From: Chara braunii
Taxonomy: Eukaryota; Streptophyta; Charophyceae; Charales; Characeae
Length of the DNA: 24,794 nucleotides
Direction of reading: 5' to 3'
Assembly: GCA_003427395.1 (NCBI GenBank)
Contig: BFEA01000528.1
Span: 681,815-706,608, forward strand
The position numbers and the translations under genes are program-made. Shown here piece by piece: positions 1-8,260 of this stretch (within the stretch, counting starts at the first letter, position 1; each line of letters opens with the position of its first letter). Under the pieces are notes generated by a model, which saw only the letters and a program-made list of their open reading frames with translations, was not told the origin of the DNA and did not search any database.

Positions 1-35
<35 letters not shown>
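1..35. repeat. Poly-A tract at window edge
   Basis: Thirty-five consecutive A open the window. It could be the tail of a retroposed copy lying to the left, or a contig-end artefact; nothing further left is visible to decide. Confidence 0.9.
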
Positions 36-37
<2 letters not shown>

Positions 38-40
38 GTG

Positions 41-229
41 ATCTGATGCGAGCACGATTCCAACTCCTGGGCCGAGGTCCCACTAGTAACGAGGATCGGA
101 TCGAATGCCTGAATCTGGATGTGTTTTCTGCAGAGATGCCGAAAACCGGTTCAATCTGATGGGAGCACGATTCCAACTCCTGCCCCTCTCGACAAACACG
201 TCCAGATTCAGGCATTCGATCCGATCCTC
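41..229. repeat. Nested direct and inverted repeats (foldback)
   Basis: A 29-base block at 41-69 recurs at 154-182 with one change. Interleaved with it, 91-126 is the reverse complement of 194-229 over 36 bases with a single mismatch, giving a stem of about 36 bp with a 67-base loop. The direct repeat sits just outside the left arm and inside the loop. No coding capacity beyond short shadow frames is seen. It could be a foldback element, or the product of template switching or an assembly inversion. Confidence 0.8.
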
Positions 230-490
230 TCTGCTTGTGCGACCACGCCCCCGCTCTATGTATAAATGCTTACATATGTGTACGAGTCCGCTACACGGGC
301 TGTGTGCGAACGTCAATTTCCGCCTTCACTTCTCCCGCCGCTCGCACTGCGCACAGGTTGCAGTGGAAAGGCAAAACGCGTAAGGAGGTGACTTGAATTC
401 AAGTGGTGTGGGCTCGTAACAAAGGAGTAGTGACAATAGTGACAACCTAATGGGTGGCCCTCGCTCCACTACTCGTTGACATGCCCGAAA
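230..490. other. No gene seen
   Basis: Mixed-composition sequence with only short overlapping frames on both strands. I see no recognisable motif, RNA or repeat. Confidence 0.5.
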
Positions 491-955
491 GACAAAAATC
501 ATGGCAGTGTAGCTTTCCATGTCCGAGGGGAAGATTCGCTCTCATTTTGCACATTTCGAGAGCGGCGGAGGGAGGGCCGATGTGCCAAAAAGGAAAACGC
601 GGCGGTTCGGCGGGCCGGTTCGGCGGTTTCGCGGATCAGACAAGATACCCGCGGATCAGAACAGATACTCAAAAAGGATGATGGCGGCCGGACGGCCGCG
701 CAAACTCCACTCGCGAAATGTGAAAACGACAAAACAGTGGTGCATCTGGCGATGTTATAGCGGGGAGTTCATTCTCGTTTTGCTGATTTCCAGAGTGGTG
801 TGGCGATGCCCTAATGTCCCCAGAAAGGAAAAGGCGGGGGTTTGACGGGGCGGCTTGGAGGGGCGGCTTGGAGGGGCGGCTTGGCTTGGCCGGCGGTTTG
901 GCCGTTCCGCGGATCAGAACGAAGATACCCGCCTGCAACGTTTAGTGGACCTAGC
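491..955 (+). repeat. Diverged tandem duplication, about 240 bp unit
   Basis: The sequence starting near 491 (GACAAAAATCATGGC) is repeated in diverged form from about 729 (GACAAAACAGTGG). The shared landmarks come in the same order: a CTCATTTTGC/CTCGTTTTGC block, a GAGAGCGG/CAGAGTGG block, an AGGAAAA(C/G)GCGG block, a GGCGG-rich stretch, and a GCGGATCAGA motif followed by GATACCCGC. Several short frames cross it in all phases, with no protein similarity I recognise. Confidence 0.55.
847..885 (+). repeat. 13-bp minisatellite, three units
   Basis: GGGGCGGCTTGGA is repeated three times, the third ending in GGCTT. It lies inside the second copy of the 240-bp duplication and is absent from the first. 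Confidence 0.8.
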
Positions 956-988
956 TCAGCGTTTCCAACAGCCCAGCAGCAGTAGGGG

Positions 989-1138
989 GGCATATGGAGA
1001 GGTTGTAGAGGGCCGGGTAGGGGCATATGCAAGACATGCGGGGTCCAATCGGCCAGTGGGGTATTCCACGAAGTTTCAGTAATGTGAGGAGGGCATTTTG
1101 CCATTACCCTGTGTTTTAGGGGTATCTGATGAAAGACC
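989..1138 (+). repeat. Exact 150-bp direct repeat, copy 1 (probable assembly duplication)
   Basis: Every base I compared matches 1213-1362 at an offset of 224. The second copy begins immediately after an adapter junction at 1175-1212. Perfect identity plus the adapter argues for a mis-assembled mate-pair read rather than a genomic duplication. Confidence 0.85.
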
Positions 1139-1174
1139 CCAACTTTTAGGGCCGGGTAGGGGCATATGCAAGAC

Positions 1175-1212
1175 CTGTCTCTTATACACATCTAGATGTG
1201 TATAAGAGACAG
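1175..1212. other. Residual Nextera mate-pair junction adapter
   Basis: The 19-base transposase mosaic end CTGTCTCTTATACACATCT is followed directly by its own reverse complement, giving the 38-bp junction made when mate-pair fragments are circularised. This is library-derived sequence, not genomic DNA. Confidence 0.97.
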
Positions 1213-1362
1213 GGCATATGGAGAGGTTGTAGAGGGCCGGGTAGGGGCATATGCAAGACATGCGGGGTCCAATCGGCCAGTGGGGTATTCCACGAAGTTT
1301 CAGTAATGTGAGGAGGGCATTTTGCCATTACCCTGTGTTTTAGGGGTATCTGATGAAAGACC
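1213..1362 (+). repeat. Exact 150-bp direct repeat, copy 2 (probable assembly duplication)
   Basis: Identical to 989-1138. It is bounded on the left by the full adapter junction and on the right by a partial one at 1365-1391. Confidence 0.85.
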
Positions 1363-1364
1363 AA

Positions 1365-1391
1365 ACACATCTAGATGTGTATAAGAGACAG
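1365..1391. other. Partial mate-pair junction adapter
   Basis: The last 8 bases of one mosaic end plus the complete 19-base opposite mosaic end. It interrupts the run GAAAGACC / CCCCAACTTTTAGG that is continuous at 1131-1149, so the uninterrupted order is known. Confidence 0.93.
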
Positions 1392-2250
1392 CCCCAACTT
1401 TTAGGAGCATTTAAACAAATTTCCCGAATCTGATCCTTGGGGGACCGGTCCTTGGTGAAAGCTGTGTGGTGGGGGCGGTGCAGGGCAACCCGTAGTGCTG
1501 CGCCGCCCGTACCAGAACTCGGCCCGCGGGAGTGGCTGGAAAGGAGCAAGCGCTGACTTCAGGACGCGACAGGGCTGGCACGAGGAGGGTTTGGCATCGT
1601 TCGTGTGAGGAGCAGCGGGGTGGCAGGGCTAGTGCAAGGAGGATCGGCAGCGATTGGCGAGGGAGCAGCAAGAAGGGGTTATGGTGGGGGGCTGGTATGA
1701 TGGGTATGGGGATGAAGGAGGATGGTCGTGGACAGCAAAGTGATGTAACATGAGAAGGCGATTGCTATCGCCGGGCGAATAGGAGGCTGAGGTGGAGTGT
1801 AAGGTTGGGGTAGGGGCTGTTGACAAGAGGGACTGACGACAGGAGGGAGTCGCTTGCTGTTTGGAGGAAGGAGGAGTGGCCAGTTGAGAAATATCTTGAG
1901 TAGATGAGGAGCATCTGAAAGGTCTGGGGATAGATGTGTTATCGAGGGGTGGATGATAGTGGAAACGATCTTACCCCTTCATTTCTTCGAACTACCTGCA
2001 AGGGGCGGCTGGCAGGTTCAGCTGTTGTGCTCGTGACGTGGCATGGACTGCTGCGATGGTGATCCTGGCTACGGTCCGTTTATCTTCATCGTCTGGCTAT
2101 TCGATGGTGTAGTCGACCAATAGGCGGTCGGGTGCTTGATGGCCGATGAAGGCGAGGAGGTGAGCTTTGGAGGGGGCAGGGGTGGTCGATGGTTGGAAGG
2201 TGTTTCTCCTCTTACCTGTCCTGAAGTCTCAATTGTATGTTGGACTTTAC
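1392..2250. other. No gene seen; G-rich on the plus strand
   Basis: Purine-rich sequence with overlapping short frames on both strands, the longest under 90 codons and low in complexity. I find no splice-like exon structure, RNA gene or repeat. Confidence 0.4.
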
Positions 2251-2796
2251 TCAATTCTAGATGATTCTTCTCATATCCACGAATGAAAGTTTGTGATCTG
2301 GATTTCTTTCAAATTTGTAATGATCATAGTAGTTTTGTTCCATCCATTCCTAATTGTTCTCTCGAAAAAAGTTTAAGATGCCTTTCATCATCGTAATTTT
2401 GCAATAAATCTTGATCCGGTTCCAAAATGTCGGATGATCTGATAGCGTAGATTTCTGAGCATATTTCTTCAACCATGATCACGTAAGATTTCGCTTAGCA
2501 CTTTGCCACACGATTCTCCAACGGTGGTCAGAGGATCTGTTTCGAAAATCCTTTTTGGATATGTAAACCTAAAATTCGTATGGTTTTTCCCTTGATTCCA
2601 CACAATTAGTTTGTGCCCCTGCTTCTCGATCCAAGGTAGTTTTGTACCTAATTTTCCTAATTTAAAACCTACAGCGTTGTATTCTGAATTTTGATCTGTT
2701 TGTCGATTGGATCATTTTTTTCTTACCTAAATCCATAGTCTCACTCTTTCAAGTTTCTCATGATCGATTTGGTTGTTCATGCTTTGAGTTTATATT
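2251..2796. other. AT-rich stretch without a gene
   Basis: Composition shifts sharply to AT-rich with no sizeable frame on either strand. It could be an intron or intergenic sequence. Confidence 0.5.
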
Positions 2797-2800
2797 GTGG

Positions 2801-2925
2801 TGGAGGAGGTCGGCTCGTCGCGAGATGAAGATGAATGTGGCTACTTCGTTGCGGGACCTTGTGAGCTTTGCTCCCTACTATTCCTCCTCGTGCGAACTAT
2901 GTAGTGGAGGAGGTCGGCTCGCCGT
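2801..2925 (+). repeat. Direct repeat, 104-bp offset
   Basis: TGGAGGAGGTCGGCTCG occurs at 2801 and again at 2905, each followed by a (T/C)CG triplet. The sequence between is not obviously repeated. Confidence 0.7.
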
Positions 2926-3229
2926 TTGAGGAGGAAGCGTGGGGAGAGTTTATAGGGTTGTGCGATACGGGTAGGGTGGGTATAGGAAGTACGTGGAGAT
3001 TGAAAGATGGCGGGGTGGTAACCATGTGTCCTACTAGTGAGGAGTGCTAGCCGGTGGGATGAATGGCGAACAAACAACATTAAGGATCATGTTTTTGCTG
3101 TTGTGAGTCCTGTTGGGACAGAAGTAGAATTGGGTAAAGGGGAGGGGTAGTCAGGTTTAACAAGCAATTCAGAATCTGGTTTGGGTTGAGTATGCCTTAG
3201 GAGATTTTGCTGGGACGACGCAGACCAGT

Positions 3230-3480
3230 GCTGCCATCCTGTAACTCGGATTAGCGGGAGCTTGAGGTCTGGGGAGTTGCTGAGGATAGCAGGCAACAAG
3301 CAATTTTCGACAACTGGTTGATGTTGGGGTATAGCCCTGTAATCCGGTTGGAGACTGAGGCTGGGGGAGTTATCAAGGGAGGAAGGCGCTCCATTCCGTT
3401 ATAACAACGAGAGTCGGAGTTGGGGCGGCTTGTGCTGCCCCTGTAACCCTAACTGAAAAGGGGGTTTGAGACTCGAGGAG
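3230..3480 (+). repeat. Diverged modules of the CCTGTAAC repeat family
   Basis: Three blocks about 100 bp apart carry a (C)CCTGTAA(C/T) core (near 3238, 3335 and 3438). Each is followed within about 30 bases by a GAG(G/A)(C/T)T-type motif and a GGGGAGTT or GAGGAGTT end. They resemble the better-preserved modules at 3784 and 3917 in the same orientation, and those of the opposite strand further right. Confidence 0.5.
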
Positions 3481-3703
3481 TTAAGTTGCGAGGACAGAAA
3501 GGCGTGAGCCGGGTTTGGGTTAGCTTGCTATAATGGGGGTTCGGAAGGATGGTCGCCAGTTTTGTCTTCCGGGATTTTTATTTGTTTCTTGCATTAACTG
3601 AACTCAAAGCTTATTTCCTATCCTTGTATGTTCATTTACTTTAAAAAAAAGGCGGTTGTTTGTAAGAATGTTTAGGAATCTAGGGTCTCCTAGCAACCCA
3701 CCT

Positions 3704-4280
3704 TAGGCGGTTTCGATGCTGTTATACTCAGTGATCTGCGGCTGTTCGATGCCAGAACAACGCTGGCCGGTGTTGGGGTGTTGCCCTGTAACCTGCTGAC
3801 GCAGGAGCGTGAGGCCTGGTAGAGAGATATGGGGATGCTTTGGGGTGGGCACTCTAAGGGGCAACCAAGGGTTGCTGCTGGGACGACGTTGCTCGGAGTT
3901 GGGGCGAGTCGTGTTGCCCTGTAACCCAGCAGGGTGGGGGCGTGAGGCATGGAAAAGCTCGACAGGGAGTACGACAATGTTGGAATGTTTTAGAACGGTT
4001 TGCTAGGGATTTTGAGGGTTGTGAGCATTCAAAGGGCAGCTTAGTGCATGAGTAGTTCCTTAATAGGTTAACAAATATTCATGATTCTCCCTAGGACTTC
4101 TGAGTCACATCGTGTTCTCAGACTGTTCTCAGTCGAAGCCGGGTAATGGCCCGATATCTCAAAGGATCTCAAATAAACTGTACAATTCGATATGGGAGGC
4201 TGCACCCGGTTCCCAGCACGTGCTGCTCCCCGCAAATAAATTGGAGCACTTGTTTTTCAAAAAAAAAAAAAAAAAAAAAA
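3704..4280 (+). mobile_element. Poly-A-tailed retroposon-like element, copy A
   Basis: This stretch is the reverse complement, with moderate divergence, of the copy at 4380-5100. It includes two CCCTGTAACC modules (3784, 3917), a GAATGTTTTAGAA block and a CCCAGCACGTGCTG block close to the 3' end. It ends in AATAAA (4235-4240) followed about 20 bases later by 22 A (4259-4280), the signature of retroposition from a polyadenylated transcript. No long frame runs through it, so it is non-coding or decayed. No target-site duplication could be recognised. The family is unknown to me; it could be a SINE-like element or the 3' part of a LINE. Confidence 0.6.
4235..4240 (+). terminator. Polyadenylation signal AATAAA of copy A
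   Basis: AATAAA lies 18 bases before the A run at 4259-4280, the expected spacing for a cleavage and polyadenylation site. The same hexamer is present on the minus strand (4442-4447) before the T run of copy B. Confidence 0.7.
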
Positions 4281-4378
4281 CTTCTTGTTTTCTTTTCGGT
4301 TTTCGTCTTGTGTTTCATTTGCTTTAGTTTTCCTTTTCTTCTTTTTTCACTCATTGCTCTTGTGCTTGTTCGTCTTCC

Positions 4379-4379
<1 letters not shown>

Positions 4380-4421
<42 letters not shown>

Positions 4422-5107
4422 ACCAGGACAAAATGCTCCAATTTATTTGTGGGGAGCAAAACACGTGCTGGGAACCGGGCCCAACGTCCCATATAAAATT
4501 ATATAAAGGATTTGAAATACCAGGGCCATTACCTGGCTTCGGCTAAGAGCAATCTGAGAACTATGAAAAAGTTCTAGAAAGTATGGAAAAACATGGATAA
4601 CTGCTAACCTATTGCTAGGCTACTCAAGCAGCACTTACTAAGTCAAAACGGAAAACCGGGCCCTGGCTTCGGCTAAGAGCAATCTGAGAACTGTGAAAAG
4701 GTTATAGAAAGTACGGAAAAACATGGGTAACTGCTAACCTATTGCTAGGCTACTCAAGCAGCACTTACTAAGCCAAAACGGAAAATCGGAGAAGCCCTTT
4801 GAATGCTCAGAACACTTGGAATCCCCAACAAAACATTCTAAAATTCTCTAACACTGTCTTATTCCCTACCGAGCTTTCCCAGGCCTCATGCCCCCATCCT
4901 ACTAGGTTACAGGGCAACACAACTCACCCCAGCTCCGGCCAGCGTCGTACCGACAATGACCCTTGGTTTTCCCTTGGAATGCCCGGCCCAAGGCATCCCC
5001 AGATCTCTCTAGCAGGCCTCACGCTCCTGCTGTCAACAGGTTACAGGGCAGCCCCCGGCCAGCGTCGTTCTGGCATCGAAAAACCGTAGATCCATGAATA
5101 TAACAAC
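4380..5107 (-). mobile_element. Poly-A-tailed retroposon-like element, copy B
   Basis: Reading on the minus strand, this element ends in AATAAA (TTTATT at 4442-4447) and a run of 41 A (T at 4380-4420). It mirrors copy A block by block: the CACGTGCTGGGAACC block, the AGCCAGGTAATGG block, and two GGTTACAGGG modules at 4905 and 5039. Copies A and B stand tail to tail across a pyrimidine-rich spacer (4281-4379). Copy B contains an internal 130-bp duplication lacking in copy A. No intact frame is present. Confidence 0.6.
4533..4790. repeat. Tandem duplication, 130-bp unit, inside copy B
   Basis: CTGGCTTCGGCTAAGAGC starts at 4533 and again at 4663. The two units run in parallel to a GCAGCACTTACTAAG block and an AAAACGGAAAA block with a handful of substitutions, so this is a genuine, slightly aged duplication rather than an adapter artefact. 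Confidence 0.85.
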
Positions 5108-5180
5108 ATTACAAACCTAAAATGATTTGCGAGAGGTACCTAGAATCCTAAGGCATTCTCAAGACCTCATGAGATAGGCT

Positions 5181-5218
5181 CTGTCTCTTATACACATCTA
5201 GATGTGTATAAGAGACAG
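5181..5218. other. Residual Nextera mate-pair junction adapter
   Basis: Complete 38-bp palindromic junction of two mosaic ends, joining unrelated flanks. What follows is a second exact copy of sequence already present at 4932-5107. Confidence 0.97.
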
Positions 5219-5223
5219 CCCAC

Positions 5224-5399
5224 GCTCCGGCCAGCGTCGTACCGACAATGACCCTTGGTTTTCCCTTGGAATGCCCGGCCCAAGGCATCCCCAGATCTCT
5301 CTAGCAGGCCTCACGCTCCTGCTGTCAACAGGTTACAGGGCAGCCCCCGGCCAGCGTCGTTCTGGCATCGAAAAACCGTAGATCCATGAATATAACAAC
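5224..5399. repeat. Exact 176-bp duplicate of 4932-5107 (probable assembly duplication)
   Basis: Matches at a constant offset of 292 with no difference seen. It is enclosed between two complete adapter junctions (5181-5218 and 5400-5437), so it looks like one mate-pair insert left in the consensus. Confidence 0.88.
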
Positions 5400-5437
5400 C
5401 TGTCTCTTATACACATCTAGATGTGTATAAGAGACAG
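5400..5437. other. Residual Nextera mate-pair junction adapter
   Basis: Third complete copy of the 38-bp junction. The sequence on its right does not continue the sequence on its left. Confidence 0.97.
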
Positions 5438-5496
5438 GTTCAGGGGTGTACCAACTCAGGTAGGCCACACCATTTCTCGAAACCCGTGAAAATAGA

Positions 5497-6075
5497 TTTT
5501 TTTTTTTTTTTTTTTAATGCAAGACATGCTTTGTGGGGAGCAGCACGTGCTAGGAATCGGGCCCAGCGTCCCATATGAAGACATGTAGAAAAAACATATG
5601 AACAAATTGAAGTACTGGGGTTATTACCCGTTTTCGGCTTGAGAGTAATATCCTCAAGATCATAAACAAACTGCTGAAAATCGGGATAAATGATGAGAAA
5701 AACTACGAATCATTTTTTACGATCGCTAAACACCTCCTGAAATCCACTCGCAATTCTCCGAGCACTCAAGTATCTAAGGGAATTCCAGCAGATCATAACA
5801 AAACTTGCCAAAACTGACTTATTCTCTGACAAACTCATATAGGCCTCACGCCTCCTATCCGCTAGGTTACAGAGCAACGCGACTCACTCCAGCTCCGACC
5901 AGTGTCATCCGGTGTCAGCAACCCCCAGCGGTCCCTTAGGATGGCCCCGCATAGCATCCCCATATCTCTCTACAAGGCCTTATGCCCTCACCTTCGACAA
6001 GTTACAGGGCATCACCCCGACTCCAGCCAGCGTCGTTCTGGCATGGAACAACTACAGATCCTGAATATAACAGTC
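5497..6075 (-). mobile_element. Retroposon-like element, copy C, diverged
   Basis: On the minus strand it ends in an A run (T at 5497-5515). It carries the same order of blocks as copy B: GTGGGGAGCAGCACGTGCT (5534 onward), a TTATTACCCG block, GGTTACAGAG at 5865 and AGTTACAGGG at 6000, each followed by a CCAGC or CCGACCAG motif and a GTCGTTCTGGCAT or GTCATCCGGTGTC end. It is more diverged than A and B are from each other, and the AATAAA hexamer is not preserved next to the tail. No coding frame is seen. Confidence 0.5.
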
Positions 6076-6227
6076 TAATTCCAGTGCAGCTTCGTACAAA
6101 CCACCAACAGTCCCTCAGAGTCCTGAGAGATTCTTCAAACTACCAAGAATAACAAGGGTGCTTGTTTTGAATATTCCAGGAAGAATCAGAAAAAGTCCCA
6201 ACAAAATTCAAGCAAAGGATATAGAAA
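6057..6227. repeat. Exact duplicate pair with 6361-6531, copy 1
   Basis: Matches 6361-6531 at offset 304. The two copies flank an adapter junction and a foreign 94-base segment, which points to misassembly around a mate-pair read. Confidence 0.85.
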
Positions 6228-6265
6228 CTGTCTCTTATACACATCTAGATGTGTATAAGAGACAG
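6228..6265. other. Residual Nextera mate-pair junction adapter
   Basis: Fourth complete 38-bp junction. It is followed by a segment (6266-6359) nearly matching 1056-1148, then an N at 6360 and a restart of sequence already seen on the left. Confidence 0.97.
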
Positions 6266-6359
6266 GTGGGGTATTCCACAAAGTTTCACGAATGTGAGGA
6301 GGGCATTTTGCCATTACCCTGTGTTTTAGGGGTATCTGATGAGAGACCCCAACTTTTAG
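6266..6359 (+). repeat. Near copy of 1056-1148 inserted beside an adapter
   Basis: Same sequence as the region after the first adapters, with a few substitutions (for example CACAAAG versus CACGAAG). It is therefore another allele or repeat copy brought in by the mate-pair read, not a contiguous neighbour. Confidence 0.7.
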
Positions 6360-6360
6360 N

Positions 6361-6531
6361 GATCCTGAATATAACAGTCTAATTCCAGTGCAGCTTCGTA
6401 CAAACCACCAACAGTCCCTCAGAGTCCTGAGAGATTCTTCAAACTACCAAGAATAACAAGGGTGCTTGTTTTGAATATTCCAGGAAGAATCAGAAAAAGT
6501 CCCAACAAAATTCAAGCAAAGGATATAGAAA
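6361..6531. repeat. Exact duplicate pair with 6057-6227, copy 2
   Basis: Identical to 6057-6227 as far as I compared. It continues on its right into C-rich sequence, whereas copy 1 runs straight into the adapter. Confidence 0.85.
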
Positions 6532-6872
6532 TTCCCCCCTTTCCCCTCATCCCCCTGACCCACCGTTGCCTCCACCGAAAAGGACCGCCCCTGATCACGA
6601 GCACTCCTCATCGGCCCCAACTTGGGACAGCCCCGTTCCCCCCCCTTACTCCCACAAAAGCATCCAGTTCCCACCCAAAGTATGCCTCTGCCAACCCCTT
6701 GCCCTTATTTGCCTCCGTTGGGATATGATGCCGACCCATATATCTCCCCCAGCCCCAGAATAGAGCATCCCCCGAAATCTTCCCCGTCTCCCTTCAGGGC
6801 AATCACCTCCCTCCTTGTGAAGCCCCTGCAGAGTAGAGTTCTCCCCCAACCCACCCCCTCACCATAAGTTAT
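6532..6872 (+). pseudogene. Proline-rich repeat unit 1, frame-broken
   Basis: First unit of a C-rich tandem duplication, period about 393 bp. From 6622 an open frame encodes a proline-rich peptide including PYLPPLGYDADPYISP and HPPKS-P-PFRA motifs. These recur in unit 2 as PYLPPLGYDVSPYISP and the same HPPKS-P-PFRA pattern. The upstream part (LPPPKRTA) is in another frame here, so unit 1 needs frameshifts to read like unit 2. Similarity kept at the amino-acid level suggests a once-coding proline-rich segment, but no known domain is recognised and low-complexity C-rich DNA can mimic this. Confidence 0.35.
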
Positions 6873-7229
6873 TTGTTTACACTAAAGAGGAAAACCAGAA
6901 TTCCAGACGTTGCTATATATTATTTCCCCCCCTCCCCTACATCTCCCCCTATCCCTCCGCTGCCTCCACCGAAAAGGACTGCCCTGATCACAAGCTCTCC
7001 TTATCGGCCCCAACTTGGGATATACCTGCTTCCTCCCCCTACTTCCATTAAGGCATCCAGTTCCACCCAAAGTATGCCTCAGCCACCCCCTCACCCCTAT
7101 CTGCCTCCGCTGGGATATGATGTCAGCCCATACATCTCTCCCAACCCCAAAATAGGGCACCCCCCAAAATCTGCCCCCACTCCCTTCAGGGCATTTCACC
7201 CCCCACTTTGTGAAGCCCCTGTGGAGTAG
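6873..7229 (+). CDS. Proline-rich hypothetical ORF, repeat unit 2
   Basis: A 118-codon open frame covers most of the second unit (about 6925-7265). It starts MFTLKRKTRIP and continues through FPPSPTSPPIPPLPPPKRTA, a QLG block, PYLPPLGYD and PFRAFHPPLCEAPVE. About a quarter of residues are proline, with no signal peptide, membrane segment or catalytic motif. Unit 1 carries the same motifs in broken frames. It may be a remnant of a structural or gag-like disordered region, or a chance frame in C-rich DNA. The start is simply the first ATG. Confidence 0.25.
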   Translation: MFTLKRKTRIPDVAIYYFPPSPTSPPIPPLPPPKRTALITSSPYRPQLGIYLLPPPTSIKASSSTQSMPQPPPHPYLPPLGYDVSPYISPNPKIGHPPKSAPTPFRAFHPPLCEAPVE

Positions 7230-7266
7230 AGCTCTCCTCCTTAAGCCCCCAACCCCCCACCCACAC

Positions 7267-7435
7267 AAAAATAATTCATTAATGCGCCCAAAGGGGAACC
7301 AAAAATTAATAGTGGAGAAAATAAAAAACGCGCCTCAAGAGTTTTAGGAAATCAAATTCCTACGATATGAGTGGAATTTTTTGAAAATTATGATGAAGAA
7401 AGGTGGATGAGAGTTTTCTTTTTTTGGATTTGCTG
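7267..7435. other. No gene seen
   Basis: AT-rich linker between the C-rich duplication and the GAT minisatellite. Confidence 0.5.
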
Positions 7436-7630
7436 ATGGCGATGAACAACATCCTGAAGATGATGATGGCGACCAACTCACCTGCTGATGTAAAAGGCAA
7501 ACAAGGCCTTGAAAAACAGCATCTAATGATAACAAAATGATGATGATGATAGTAATGATGAAAATGAAGACAGAATGATGTTGCTGATCATATTGAAGAA
7601 CAGTACCAACAGCGCCCTATGATTACAAAT

Positions 7631-7687
<57 letters not shown>

Positions 7688-8090
7688 CGACGCACAACGC
7701 CCTGTGCTGACAAAAGGATGATGATGGTGCTAATAACGAGCACTTTGGATGATAACCTAATGATGATGATGATGATGATAAGGGTGAGCAACGCCCTATG
7801 ACGACGAGCTTTGCCGACATCACCTTATGATGGTGAACTACTGATGGTGGTAATGATACTGGCGTAATGACAATGATGATGATGATAACGAGTAACCCTA
7901 GTGACGCCCTATGAAGACACCATGATGATCATCACCATCATGATGAGTAGCGTCGATAATGACGCCACCCATGCCTTCACATTGATGACGAGTGGTACCC
8001 TGATGATGATGATAGTGATGACACCTGATGCTGATGATGAACCATTACCGTGATGATGATGTCGAACCACGCCCTGTTGATGCTTAGCGG
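7436..8090. repeat. GAT-rich minisatellite with higher-order period near 100 bp
   Basis: Runs of GAT (longest about 7629-7687) alternate with a non-GAT landmark, (A/G)CGCCCT(A/G)T. It recurs at 7612, 7697, 7791, 7904 and 8069, with a decayed form near 7961. The spacing of 85-113 bases shows a compound unit in which the GAT stretch expands or contracts. Histidine or isoleucine runs in the frames are by-products of the triplet repeat. Confidence 0.8.
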
Positions 8091-8260
8091 CAAGCCCCTA
8101 ATACAGGTTACAAGGTTAATACCCCGACACCCGCTATGTCGAACGGTCTGGTTATGCCTTCCACCCTCGACATAACTCCACAAGCCTCAAACTCCCCCTT
8201 GGTCACAGAGCAAAAGCTCCAGCACCGGCCTGTGTCGTCCCAGCATCATCCTTCTGACCT
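8091..8260 (-). repeat. Diverged modules of the GGTTACAGGG family
   Basis: GGTTACAAGG at 8106 followed by ACCCCGAC, and GGTCACAGAG at 8201 followed by CTCCAGCACCGGCCTGTGTCG, match the two modules of copy C in the same orientation. No tail is seen. Confidence 0.45.

Noticed and set aside
1120-1150. CTGATGA in the 1.1-kb and 6.3-kb repeats as a hammerhead core
   Set aside because: No GAAA box after a paired stem II, and no partner for stem III.
4146-4496. ORFs with poly-Lys/poly-Phe between the two tails
   Set aside because: They arise from the poly-A and poly-T runs of the inverted retroposon pair.
6158-6382. 74-codon ORF across 6228-6265
   Set aside because: It translates through the mate-pair adapter and is therefore chimeric.
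7588-7823. Poly-His and poly-Ile frames
   Set aside because: By-products of the GAT triplet repeat.
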